From positions 1 through 64,000 of the forward strand of contig VCJN01003216.1 of NCBI GenBank assembly GCA_006384855.1: a DNA stretch of 64,000 bases, in the 5' to 3' direction. A model generated the notes under the pieces. The model had not been told where the DNA came from and ran no database searches. It saw only the letters and a program-made list of their open reading frames with translations. Below are positions 32,441 through 43,599 of the stretch, in pieces; positions within the stretch are counted from its first letter, which is position 1, and each line of letters starts with the position of its first letter. The translations under genes and the position numbers were made by a program. This DNA comes from Tetraselmis striata (Eukaryota > Chlorophyta > Chlorodendrophyceae > Chlorodendrales > Chlorodendraceae).

Positions 32441-34338
32441 TATTGGTAGTCGCCCTTCACGGTGATGACTCAGCATGTGCGTCGCCCACCATGGTCCAAG
32501 CCGCACTCCCCCCCTTCTTTCCCCCAACCACACCCGCTCTCCTCCCCAACCCCGCAGCCACACCATCGCCGGCGCGCATCCCCAAATCATCGCGGCACCG
32601 TCCGAGGCAGCCTCACATCACCTATATTCCCCCGTCGGTCCGCACTTCACGGTGATGACTCCGCATGCGCGCCGCCCGCAGTGGTATGGGTTGCATCACC
32701 AACTCCACAAAACTCAAGACATGGAGATGGAGGCGGCGCTCATCCTCGCGGCGTAGGCTTCATGCAGCTTTATTTAAGTTCCCCGTAGTGTTGTACTTAG
32801 CTGCACTTCCTTGACTGTTATTACTTGCGCTTTTGAATCCAAACCAGTAGTCGCTACGTTCGGTATAAAGCACTCGATCTTGACTCTTGAGCCTGCAGCA
32901 TAGCATGTAGTACCAGGTACCAATACAATGGGTACTACGGATCGTGCTCGAGTCAATGCATGTTCTTTTAGTACGCCGCTGCCTGGCGATCTGCAAAACT
33001 GTCGTTGCTGCTGCGCATGCCGACCGACAGCGCCCGACTGGACAACATCTCGTCGGCGGGCGGTGCTGACGCAGTAACCATGACATGCCATGGTTATGCC
33101 GAACTCATATTACCGGGTGTTCATGATGAATACCCCCCGGGCCGTAGCTCGGCAGCACCGAGCACTTTACGCAATGCTACCCGGCACCAAGTAGCTACGA
33201 CTGAGTGGTAGAGTTTCACCGTTGAATCGTACCGATAAAGGTGTCCGTTTGTCCGCTTCTAACAAATTGTACCCGGTTTTATTTCTACGAGCCCCCCTTA
33301 ATACCCGTGTATAGTCTCCGCAATCCAGCCCCAGCTCGCGCTACGGCCGTACGTGACGAGATGAAATCACACGTTTTTTACTAGGCGCAGCGAGAGCACT
33401 TGACAGTAGAACGGCGGTCAGTGGAGTCTTTGTTGATGAGCTTGTCCTTATATTTCTCCATGGTCTTGCCCTTGTTTTCTGAGAAGTCTTGTCATGGTGA
33501 ACAAGATCGGGATCCAGATAGCGGCCATTGAGCTTGAGGAAGTTAAGGACATATGACGGAATCTTTGGCACAAAGCCACTGTCGACCTGGACCGAAGATT
33601 AATATAGCTATGAGGCATCTTGGGAAGAAGGAAGTGTTGATCATGTACATCATGGATACCAACTCTTGGTATGGTTTGGTTTGGTTAAACGCGCCCAGCC
33701 CGGAGGCCTTGGGGTTGCTAAAGGGCATCACCAAGCCCCGATTGGATGCTTGCCCAAAGCCATATCAGAGTTTGTACACAACATAGGCGCCACATACAAT
33801 GTCACGTGGCATGTAATCATGGAAACACAAAACCGGTGTGATGTGCTTGGCAGACACAGCGCGCAATGAGACTATGGGGGTACGTGGATCCTATTATTAT
33901 AGCCGAACTTGGACGAGCTCAGTTGTCCACTCCCGCATCCGCACTCTCCGTGACTTGACCTCGCCACCACCGTAAAACCTCATGTCACGGGTTGGAAGCT
34001 CATTAACGCTCGCACGGGCCACATGTAGTGCTCCTCATTGACATGGCCGAAGTAACTATGAGCATGGGATCCGCCGTCGCGGCATTCAGATCCGCTCCGG
34101 TAACTATTATACTCCGGCAAAAACGATGGGTACAGCCTAGTGGATCGGAAGGTTGGAGATTCGGGATGGAGGGGACGGGCGGGAGGCGGGAGGGGGGAGG
34201 GGGGAGGGGATGCAAGTTGTAGGGTCTTCAAGTCTACCACCTAGAGCCTTGCACGCATGGATTGCATGATCCATGCTCGTCAAACGAACACCACATGGAG
34301 GCATGGACCACTTCGCGCCCACGCTTGGCTATACCTAG
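32441..34338. other. Gene-poor region
   Basis: A direct repeat of about 45 bp (CACGGTGATGACTC then GCATG) lies at 32459 and 32649. A minus-strand frame 33341-33571 (LNGRYLDPDLVHHDKTSQKT) has slight protein character but no recognised domain. Nothing else can be supported. Confidence 0.35.
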
Positions 34339-34507
34339 TATGAAATAACTTGACAGTTGAATCAGCGATGCGTCGATTTTTCAGAAAATTTTAAAAGAAC
34401 GGGTTCTGTATCACTGGCCTAAAGTTCCATGAATTGCATTGCCAGCGCTTTGAAGTACCAGCGGCGAGCGTTTGCATTGTCATCGCTTTGAAGTACCAGA
34501 GTTTTTA

Positions 34508-35112
34508 TGAACCAGAGTACCCCTCGTTTGTATGAGTTTCCTGGTCGATCCCACCATCAGACCCGGGAACTTATGCTGACTATGGCGCTCAGTGGTAGAG
34601 CGAGTGACTACGAGTATGTAAGTCGGCGGCTCGAGACCGGCCGGGCCATGAGAGCTTCGTCGTCACTGCATACTCGTACCGGTACTGTCTCATCTCGTAT
34701 CAAAGACGCAGTGATTCAGTACCGGGGTACGTCGCGAATTGAATGAGGACCTGAAAAATGGGCCAACGTGCGGATAGGCGGGATGGTCCCAGCTCGCCTA
34801 GGCCGTCTGTCCGGATTACGAGTACTTGTACCCGTAATACCGGCAAAACCTTTACAAGGTACATCCCTTGTCCGCTCGTTAGAGCGGTCGTCTCGTACGC
34901 GAGAGACCCGGGTTCGATTCCTGGCTGATGTATTTCGGCAATATCGGCCCGGCGTGTCCCGGGTTTACTCGGTTGATGCATTAGCCCTTCGGGGTTCGAA
35001 TGAGGCAATGGTCTAATAGCTATGCCAGACCTACGACTGCAGTTGGCGCACGAGGTCAAGTGCTGGGGCAGCTTCGGCCGATGTCCCGGGGCGAACTTTA
35101 CTTTACTTTACC
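34508..35112 (+). repeat. SINE-like, tRNA-derived insert
   Basis: This block interrupts the TIR element (the other copies run straight through). It contains two tRNA-like modules. At 34581-34650 there are a perfect A-box-like D arm (GCTCAGTGGTAGAGC), a 5-bp anticodon stem with an over-long 11-nt loop, a B-box-like GGCTCGAGACC and partly complementary ends. A second module is at 34861-34932. A third B-box-like GGGGTTCGAATGAGG is at 34989. Internal Pol III promoters of this kind are the hallmark of SINEs. Confidence 0.5.
34861..34932 (+). tRNA. tRNA-like sequence or pseudogene, possible anticodon CGU (Thr)
   Basis: The T arm is good: CCGGG-TTCGATT-CCTGG at 34908-34924. The following CTGATGT pairs with the 5' ACATC over five base pairs. 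The anticodon loop can be drawn as CTCGTAC, giving CGU. The D arm is abnormal (CCGCTC-GTTA-GAGCGG, a short perfect hairpin in place of the usual loop). I regard it as a SINE head or pseudo-tRNA rather than a working tRNA. Confidence 0.3.
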
Positions 35113-35573
35113 ATAGTTTTTTTCCCATTACCAGCAGCGAGTAACGAGTACCAGTACCAGTACCGGCAGTTCTGGGGAACTGCTCTTTTGTAATTCACAC
35201 CAGTACCAGCAATACCAACAAAACCAACAGTACCAGCAGCGAGTAGCGAGTACCAGTACCAGCAGCGAGCGTTCGCATTGCCAGCGCTTTGAAGTAGTCG
35301 CTACCAGAGTTTTTTCCCATTACCAGCAGCGAGTAGCGAGTACCAGAACCAGTACCTCCCAACCGTGAGATCGTAATCGGACGGCTGTGTAATTAAGGAC
35401 CGTGGGTGCGTGGGCGGGCGGGTGGGCGGGCGGGTGGGTGGATGATAGTACTTAGTAGTACATGCCAGTAGATAAGCGCTTTAGTCATGCACCTATAGGC
35501 CCGATCCGCTGCACTATACGGGTACCCGTACGGCAATAAAGCTCACCGCCGAAAAATCGACGCTTCGCTGGAT

Positions 35574-37344
35574 AATGTACCGTGACGTCGAGCGCGGATG
35601 GTCCGGAAACCAAGCGGGGTGGTTGGTCATGAAGCGGGAAAGAAGTCGGCCGGTCCACGATATCGGCCGAGCGAATATCCCGGGCTATGCGTGCGGGTCC
35701 CGCATTAGCAGTTAATCAGTACATAATAACATATGAAATAAATTCAAATTAATAAGTGCAGAGTAGCGAGCAATGGGCATGCAAATCCGCGCAAATCGCG
35801 TGCGGGGCGACCGGGTATCGTTCATCCGCCCCAATACCCGTAGGAGTCGCTATTGCGGTGCATCACCTTGAGTTGTCCGTAAGCGCCGTGTTGGTCGCTG
35901 TCTCTTACCTCGTCGGGGAGATGGCGAAAAGGAGGGTCAGCGTTGTTGCGCACTGCGCCGTGCAAGCACTTGTAAGTACGGATATAACCGCGTGTCGGTT
36001 GGGAGGTACAAAATGCGCTCACATCGCTTCCCGCGGTAACCCGTACAGTAGTGCGAAAACTGTCCGAATATGTTATATCCGAAATGCCGTTTTCCGCCCA
36101 CTCAGCTGCACGTGTGCGGGTGCGGCACAGCGCCATGTACATGCCAACCCACTCGTCACCCTGCCACATTCTCCGTCACAGACACTCACCGCCCCGCAAC
36201 CAGCCGAAGCACCGGCCCCCCGGGGGCGCAATGGACCCGAAACGGGACTTTCGGCTGCCTGGCGCGGCTGCTTTGGCCTCAGAGGCCAAGTAGTTCGGCC
36301 TCTCCGTGGCCACCCTCAAGACCCTATACAGTGCGCGCACGCCCACCCACCCACATCCCTCAACTTCGCACCTATGCCGCTGCTTTACTCGGCCTAGGGA
36401 AAGTGTCTTTAACGCTTAGGCGGAGACCTAGCCACGTGTATTAGGCAACTTTCTGCCTAGTGGATCCTCTCCTAGTGTGTTTTACAGTCCCCTAGTCCGG
36501 TTTTCGTGGATATGTATTTATGTGGCAATGCGCGAGTGGGAGGATGGCACCGGCGGGGGCGTGGCACCCACCCGCAGCCAACCCGGCCGCGCAGCCAGGA
36601 CTAAACCCCGCTACCCGAACCACGACGGCACCAGGTTCCTGGACCTCTCCTCGGATGAGGACTAGGATTTGGGGGGTAGTGGGTCGGAGTGGGAGTACGA
36701 GGGGAGTGACGAGGAGGACGATTTGGAGATGTCCCCGACTCCCGGGCGCGTCTTGACGCCCCCGGAGCGTCTCGTCAAGCACGGCACCGTCGAACGCGGT
36801 GCCGCTTACTGCTTGCCGTGCCTCGCCGAGGCGGAGGCCTTCAACATCACGGACGTCGATGGCGGGCAGCCCACCGGCCCGCTCTAAACGTGCCTGTGCG
36901 ATGGCGGTGGGGTTGGGTGGTTGATAATTACAATTCAACTTGAAATGCCAGTCGTACTCGCTACATGTCATTCTAAAACGTTTTCCTTTTCTGTTGCCGC
37001 CCCCGGCCCGCCCTTCAGGATACCGGCCGGCACGCTCTGCCGGCCGTGCAAGCAGGACGCCGGCAGCCACTCGCTCGCGCTCTCCCACCCCAAGGCAGCC
37101 AGACGGTCGGAAGCCCCGGCGTGCCGATGGGACGGTAGGCAAGTACGGCGGTATTAGCAACACGGAGTCCCCCAACATGCTTAGGGTTGCCGGCATGCTT
37201 AAAGATGCCAGGCCCGCCTTGAGAGAGAGCAGCGCAAGAGAGTGCGTGAGGGAAAGAAGATGCTCGCTGACAGGGCGGCGGCGGCCAGGCGCTAGCCGCG
37301 CTCTGTACTCTTTTCACTACAGATCTCAAACTTTGCATCGCAAT
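35574..37344. other. Unassigned region with an acidic ORF fragment
   Basis: From 35574 to 36480 nothing is recognised. At 36510-36887 the plus strand encodes a basic, then very acidic stretch (TRFLDLSSDED, stop, then EWEYEGSDEEDDLEM) followed by AAYCLPCLAEAEAFN. A further frame at about 36978-37157 has TLCRPCKQDAGSH. Two CxxC pairs beside an acidic patch recall gag-like or adaptor proteins of algal retroelements, but no family can be named. Confidence 0.35.
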
Positions 37345-40300
37345 TGTCTAGGAAAAACTATTAAAAATTGAAATTGAAATTGATTACAACTGCTAGTATG
37401 CTGCGTCCACTGTCCCAAACTGAGTTGTTCTTAGGATCTGCAATCTCGGACCATGATAGGGAACACTAGGTGTAATTACAGCTCAAGCTAACGGCCTTCC
37501 TCCGCTGTGCCCAAGCCCCTCCTCCGTCCAGTGGGCTGAAGCTAGGACAGCAGCGCCCCCCAGCTGTATGTCCCTACCTAAGTCAGGCCTATCCCATTCA
37601 GAGCTCAGCAGGCAAGCTTAGGCAGCCGAAGCGTCCCGCATGCAGCTACCAAGGTGAGAGGGGGAAGGGGGCTGACCGAAATAGCTATGTGGTGCTCAGT
37701 ATTTATCCACCGCTGAGCCGGCTAGTATGATTGGTGGGGGCTGCGATGCCCTCCGACATGTAATTGAGTAGGTGTTGCCTGTGGTGGTTGTGGGAATCAG
37801 CGGTGTGTGTTCAGTGTGTGTGGTGAGTTTCCGGGTGTGTGTTGGTGTATGAGCGGCACTGGGCACAAGGTTAGTGGTGGGCGGTGTTATTGAGTCAGTT
37901 GGCTTGGTTGGTGATGTAGTGGCTCGCTCAGCAGCTTACTGGTGCGAACTGCTAGACGGGTGGGCTGCATCATCGTCCGTTTCCCATTCGTTGTCTGAGC
38001 CGCGGGTGCCAGAGAGGCGTGGCTTGCTCATGCTGCGGTTGCGGGTGGCGCCGTCCGAGCGGCTACGGCCCATGGGCTGCTTCTTCTTATGTTTAGCTGT
38101 TGTGGCTGCCTTGCCCTTGCCTGCTGGGGTGGGTTGGCTGTGATGACGTTGTTGCTGGATGGAGAGGCGATGTGGGTTGCGCAGCTGGTGTGACTCCGTT
38201 GCGAGGCTGGCTAGTTTAGCGGCTATTGCGGGTTGGCTGACAGGAGAGGACTGTGCAAACAGCTCTGTGGTTGCGGTGGTGAGGTGGTGAAGTTCTGCCA
38301 AGCGTTATGTAGTGCCATAGGGTGTGCCCTCCCGGAATGTGCGGTGCACTGTTGAGCGTTTGGGGGTATCGAGGGATATGCTTGCCAGACCCGGTGTCTC
38401 TGCTGCCGCACGCTGGTCGGTGTCCACCTCCATGGCGCCGTCGTTGTCCTCGTAGTTGAGTTCGAGTTCTTCCTCGTCGTCCGCCTGCGCTACAGGCATT
38501 GCAGTTGCCGCTGAGGCTGTGGTTGTTGGCGCAGGGGCTGGGGGGGGGGGGGGGGGGGGGGGGCTGTTCCGGGGGCGCGCTCCGTTGCTGCTCCGCGCTG
38601 GTCGATGGCTGCCACTGCGTCTGCCACCGCTCCTCGCCTCTGTGTTATATGCTCGAACCCAGGGGAGGGACCGTCGCGGACTTGGGGTGTGGTCTGGGCT
38701 GCTGGGGTCGCTGGAGGTGGCAGTTGGTTCGGGGATGCGGGTGGTTGGGCTGGCGATGTGTCGGCAGGGCGCCTCTTGGTTGGTGCCGGAGCTGGCGCGG
38801 CCATAATCTTCCCGCACGCTGTTGACATTGTCTTGCGCCACTGGTCTGTTATGTCGGCGCCGCAGGTGCCGCCGATGATGCTGTGGTGGTGGGTGGTCAG
38901 TTGCAGGGTGAGGGTGTAGATTGGGTGTCCGGCGGCTCGTAGGGCGAGGGACGCTGGGGCGGTGTTCCGGGCCTTCTTACGCAGGCCCATCGTTGCGCGT
39001 CGGATCTAGCTGTGGCCAGTGTTGCCTCCTAGTTCTCCCGCCTCCCGGGCCGTCTAGCTAAAGGGGTGGATGAGCACGCATCTCCGATGGGTCGAACTCG
39101 GACTCCGTGAGGTAGATGACGATGGTGCGGAGGCGTATCGTCCGCAGTAGTGCGACAGCGGAAGTGAGGGCCACTGCCAGGCGCAGGGTGTCCGCGAACT
39201 CCTCGTTCGTCTTCTTGGCCGAGGGAGATGGCGCATAGGTTGTCGTCTCCCACTACTGCGAGTACTCGCAGCAGTGTCGGCTCGGTGTGGTGGTGGTACA
39301 TCTCGACGCCGGCACCTGTCATGGTGTCCGTCAGCCATTGCGCGTGGTGCAACTCTGGAGGTGTGTTGATGCGCTGGCTGATGGTAGCTGCGATGGCCTC
39401 CGCCAGCTGCTCCACCGTCGGCAGCTCCAGATTGGCCAGGGGGCCGGTGCAGATCGCTTTGGCCGTCAGTGCGCATCGAAATATTTGGACAGTGCCGGGG
39501 GCAGTACTCCTGGGAGCGGGGTGGTTGGCTGGTCCTCTCGGTCCTCGCTGTGTTCTACTGTGACTTGAATCACTGCTCGGCCCTGCGACTGGTCGCCTAA
39601 CGGCAGCGCCATTACTACGTCGCGGCACACGTCATGTAGTAGGCGCGCCGCATCAGGATCAAGGAGATCGAGGCGCGCCGAGTCGGCTGAGCGGCGGGCT
39701 TTCCATACCTCGCAAACCTCTAGGAGGGCCAGTAGTGTGCGGGTCGGGGTGCAGATGACGGCGTCGTCTGCGTCTGTGTCGGCCTCGTACTCGGCCCATG
39801 CTCTCACTCCGGCGAGTGCCAGGACGCCTGCTGGTGTCGCCGCCGGTTGGTCTGTCGCCGCTTCGCTTGGCTGGGGTTGGACGTACGCCGGGAGGAGGCC
39901 CTCCGCCATGTGCAGCCACATGTCGGCCTCAGTAAGGCCTCTAAACGAGGGGAAGCGAAGCCACACGTGGTGCACCGGTCGCTCGATGTCGTCGAGGTGC
40001 GGTGCACCGAGCAAGCGGGTGGAGCAGCGGCGGCCCTGGCGATCGAGGATCGCTATGCCCTCTCCTGTCCATTGGGTATGTAGACGCTCGCGGCTTTGTC
40101 TCTGCGGGCCAATCGTAGGATGACGGACCCGGTGGTGGTGGGGAGCCTAGTGCCACTCGGTCCTGTGGGATCGGCGGCGGCGGGGTTAGGGGGGCGGCGA
40201 GTCACCACTCTGACGTCTGCTGGTAGTATTTAAACGCCGATTTTGGGGCTGAGGGTGCGGATCATGTTCGTCACAATCTTGCCGCGCGACTCATCGCCCA

Positions 40301-40700
40301 TGGCTTGGTGCTGGGCCACTAGATCGCCGAGCATCAGGGCCACATGGGTGGCATCGTCCGTGCCGGCGGGGAGGCCGGTTAGAAGTAGGTGAGATGGGCG
40401 TTGTAGCACGCGTATGTGGCGGCGGGTTGCCGGTGGGAGTTGGGTGCCTGTTACTTGGTGCAGTTACTACCGTGCGGATCGCTGGCTGTTGCACTCCGCC
40501 GCCTTGTAGCGCGGCGAAAAAGGTGCCGACCCCGGCGTCTTGTTGCTCCTCAGATCTGTATGTGTCCATGTTGGCTGTGGTGGTGTCCTCCTAGAAGGCC
40601 TGCTCTTCACGTCACTGTGGGCGCAGGCCGTCAGTTGGCCTGGTGGTGGGTTGTCCGGTCGTCGGATGGTCCGCCGTTTCACATGAGGATCACGCTACCA
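37345..40700 (-). mobile_element. Non-autonomous LINE family B, longest copy
   Basis: In minus-strand orientation the element runs from about 40700 to a tail of (AAATTG)n seen on the plus strand at 37367-37383. The 3' UTR shows the family order, including the hairpin at 37462-37474 (minus strand TACACCTAGTGTT). It contains an ORF1-like gene (40569-37936) and, in about 3.3 kb, no RT, endonuclease or RNase H motif. A poly-G tract of 24 nt at 38540-38563 interrupts a proline-rich part of the gene. The 5' limit is approximate. Confidence 0.75.
37936..40569 (-). pseudogene. ORF1-like protein of family B (frameshifted)
   Basis: The ATG at 40569 begins MDTYRSEEQQDAGVGTFFAA. Successive frames give VWLRFPSFRGLTEADMWLHM and ARLLHDVCRDVVMALPLGDQ (39466-40014), LPTVEQLAEAIAATISQRIN (39029-39628), PIYTLTLQLTTHHHSIIGGT, an acidic ELNYEDNDGAMEVD, a basic KKKQPMGRSRSDGATRNR, and a final DNEWETDDDAAHPSSSSHQ. 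This is helical N-terminus, P-rich linker, acidic and basic tail. It may bind RNA like LINE ORF1 proteins, but no known fold is recognised. The gene is in pieces here and truncated at 19070-20934. Confidence 0.55.
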
Positions 40701-41187
40701 GTACCAGTAGCCGCGCCGGCTCGCCCGGATTTAGTACATACCTGTACTTCGCCCGGTGTTAAGGGCCGGCTGGAAAGTGAGAAGTAAAAAAGCTATTACA
40801 ATGTTTCTATGGCTGGGGGGGAAGGGCTGCGGTGCTGTGGCTCCCGTGGGCGCAGCCCGCTTGGTGCCCGGGGGGGGGGGGGGGGGGGGGGGGGCGCTCT
40901 ACGTGGGCGTAGCGCGCTTCTTGCCCTGTGGGCCACGCTTCGGTCGCTATGGTGTGGGCAGCTCATGTTGGTGGCTTTCATGAATTTTCATGTGGCCAAG
41001 GACCTCCCCCTACCCTGAACTCTGGTTGCCCAGCAGCGCCCCTCCGGTAGGCAGTCTTTGTGACCAAGTGAGCGTGGCTGCTTAGACCCGTGACAATCAC
41101 AGTTCAGCATGTCGCCATACTAGCTTATGTAATCATGGATATGGCACTGCAGAATGTGGCAGTACACGGTGGAAGCGTCATTCTTAC
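40701..41187. other. Intergenic region with poly-G tract
   Basis: A run of 25 G residues occupies 40870-40894. Near 41113-41128 TAGCTTATGTAATCATGG resembles the 3' end (TAGCTCATGTAAT) of retroposons seen elsewhere in the window. No coding region is supported. Confidence 0.35.
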
Positions 41188-42065
41188 CTGCATCATTGAC
41201 AAATGACCGCACGAATATCTCTGCCACATGCTTGACATGTTGTGCGCGAGCCTCTTGCATGTGCAGAGGTGGCAGCTGGGCGGTGCCAGGTGCGCCGGCT
41301 GGGTCCACGGGCTCCAACAGCAGCTCCCAAAGCTGCTTGCAGATTTCCAAGGCGATCTGCGCTTTCACATCATCAGAGGCGCTTACTGTTGGGTAAGTCA
41401 GGCCCGCCGTGATGCGGAGGTTGATGTGCAAGAGATCATATATCTTGTGCTTGGCTTAGATGTGTAGCATTGGGGGCTTGAGGTACCTGCAATGTGCATA
41501 TAGTTATAAACAATCAGCAACATAGTATTAACAATCAGCATGAAACATATAAATACATATGCAAACGCTGCAAAACAATTCGAGATAACATACCTCTCCG
41601 CAGCATGCAGCCTTGCCAATTCCGTAAGTTCGTTCTTGATCTTCTTTGGGGGGACATCGCGGATCATCTTCTTGCAGCACATGCACGTGTATATACACCT
41701 TGTCCACGATGCCGTTTACAAAATTGCGAGACGCGCATGCCGGCTAGCTCCTTGTCCTTGTCATGTACCGCCCGGGCTGGCTGCTCGGCGCGCTGCACCA
41801 CCTCGCCTTCGCAGAGCTGCATCACCTTAGCATGCAGCTCAGCCAGCTGTTCCTCCACGCTCCGGCGTGCGAGCTGTTGCATCTGTGTTGTTGATTGGGC
41901 GGCCGCCAGGTGCGACTCCAACGAGGCGACCGCGCCATCACGCCCGTCGTGCGGGCGGGCAGCGTAGCGCCTTGACCCACGCGCAGTGCTGACGAAGCGC
42001 CCAGCGCGCGCCGCGTTCGAGGCCTCGTCCTGCTTGCCTTGGCGGGTCGAGACCGTCGACAACAA
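41188..42065 (-). pseudogene. Unrecognised spliced coding region with one in-frame TAA
   Basis: Three coding segments join in phase on the minus strand: a coiled-coil-like part (about 42065-41740; RRSVEEQLAELHAKVMQL), an exon at 41670-41594 (IRDVPPKKIKNELTELARLH) and an exon at 41486-41188 (YLKPPMLHI, TAA, AKHKIYDLLHINLRITAGLT ... LEICKQLWELLLEPVDPAG). Introns show good donors (GTATGT after 41594, GTAAGA after 41188). The TAA at 41458-41456 is the only interruption, so either the gene ends at LHI or it carries a nonsense change. More exons may lie left of 41188. I do not recognise the family. Confidence 0.45.
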
Positions 42066-42200
42066 TAGCTTGTGCCTGTGTTACTCGCGTTTTGCGGGCG
42101 ACGGGCGGGCGGGCTGTTGCCTCATGCAGCGTCCGCAGGCGATTAGGTACCCCAGACAAGCAACACCATCGCGGTGAAACCATGTAACTACGAGTGCCCG

Positions 42201-43560
42201 CCCCCCCCCCCCCCCCCCCCCCGCGCCCCATGGGCCTCTTGCCAGTCTCTTGGACCTGGTGGCCGGCTGTGTGGGTGGGCCATGTGGCAGGGATGGCATG
42301 GCACCACTGCCGGCGGCTGTGCCTAACGCCTTTGTATTGTCCGTGGTTTATTCGGAATCCGAACTACGGTACGGGTTACCGCGGGAAGCGGTATGCTCTT
42401 GGTAGATCTTGGTCTTTCGCCCAATAAATGCGGCAATGAGATGGTCATTACGATGTGCCACAGCGAGTTCATCGTGCGGCTACGCACAATCTTCCGGTTG
42501 CTGCCGAGTAGAACTGAAATGATCTTGTCCCACAATGTCTGCCCACAAAGAGGATCTTACATTATATGATGGTGTCGATGACGTATGCAACACATTGTCC
42601 GTTTTTTGTAACCTTGGTGAGAGTTGCAAAGGTAAGTTGCAGGTAAAGTGTCGGAAATACATGAGTAGGGTCGGAAATACATTTTTTTATGTAGAGGATT
42701 AGTGGCATCAGTAAGCATAGCCTTGATAAATCCGGCCGTCGATCTCAGATTTCGAGCCAGAATGTCGCATATGGTTGGGTGGGGGAGAGCCATGGGAAAA
42801 GGAGAGAATTTTTGTTTGGTTTTGAGTGAAATCGACGAGGGGAAAAATACCAAATTAATGAATTGGTGTGGGTGTCGGGTGAGCTCATGAGTCATTCATG
42901 AATCTTCCGCAGATCGAATCGACAACAGTTGAAACGTTTATAATCGTCGACGAGCACTCGGCAAGTCGACTAACTCAGTAGGAGGGCACACACGCCGCGG
43001 AGTAGATAAAGAGTACGAACTAACATGTGACACATAGGAAGGGGGATGCACAGTTACAGACCGACTAGCCGACTGCCCGTGAGTCGGGAGGAGTCGCGAG
43101 GTAGGTCGAGAGGCCTTGGCGACCACGCATGAACTGGTAAGAGCCTAGCTCAAAGCCTCTAATCAAACAAAATGCCCCATCACATATTGCGAGAAGAAAA
43201 TGCCGACGGGCGGTGTCTCAGCCGGTCGGTAACAGAACATACATGATTTTACCACTGGAGGGGTTAAATATGACTTGGAAAAGTGCATGTCTACAATATC
43301 GGCAACGGGATAATTCATGTCCACATCATGTAGCCATGGTGGTGAGCTGAAGGCTAGATCTTTGGTGAGTAGGGAAAGAGCTGGTTCTTAACCCCGGAGT
43401 GCCGTACTGTTGTACTTCGGGAGAAAGTATGGTGATGGTGCTAGGGTTTGATATGCCTAGGGCTATCTGGACCCCAGTCTCCCAACATGTTTTAGTGTTG
43501 TCAGTCCCGTCCCGGGTGCGCAAAAAAGAACTCACGAGCTTTTGCTCCTAAAATTACAAG
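42201..43560. other. Region without supported genes
   Basis: It begins with a run of 22 C residues at 42201-42222. The rest is lower in GC than its surroundings and contains only short open frames without protein character. Nothing is recognised. Confidence 0.35.
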
Positions 43561-43599
43561 CCATATGAGTTACGGGTCATATGCTTACCTTCATTAAAA

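Larger units (their letters stand above)
34339..35573 (+). mobile_element. TIR element, copy 1 (carries a SINE-like insert)
   Basis: The 5' end (TATGAAATAACTTGACAGTTGAATCAGCGATGCGTCGATTTTTC) matches two other loci. The 3' end GAAAAATCGACGCTTCGCTGGAT at 35551-35573 is its approximate inverse, giving a TIR of about 20 bp. The interior consists of short repeats (ACCAGCAGCGAGTAGCGAGTACCAGTACC), a G-quadruplex-like run of GGGCGGGCGGGTGGG units (35412-35440) and no coding sequence. It is therefore non-autonomous. Confidence 0.65.
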
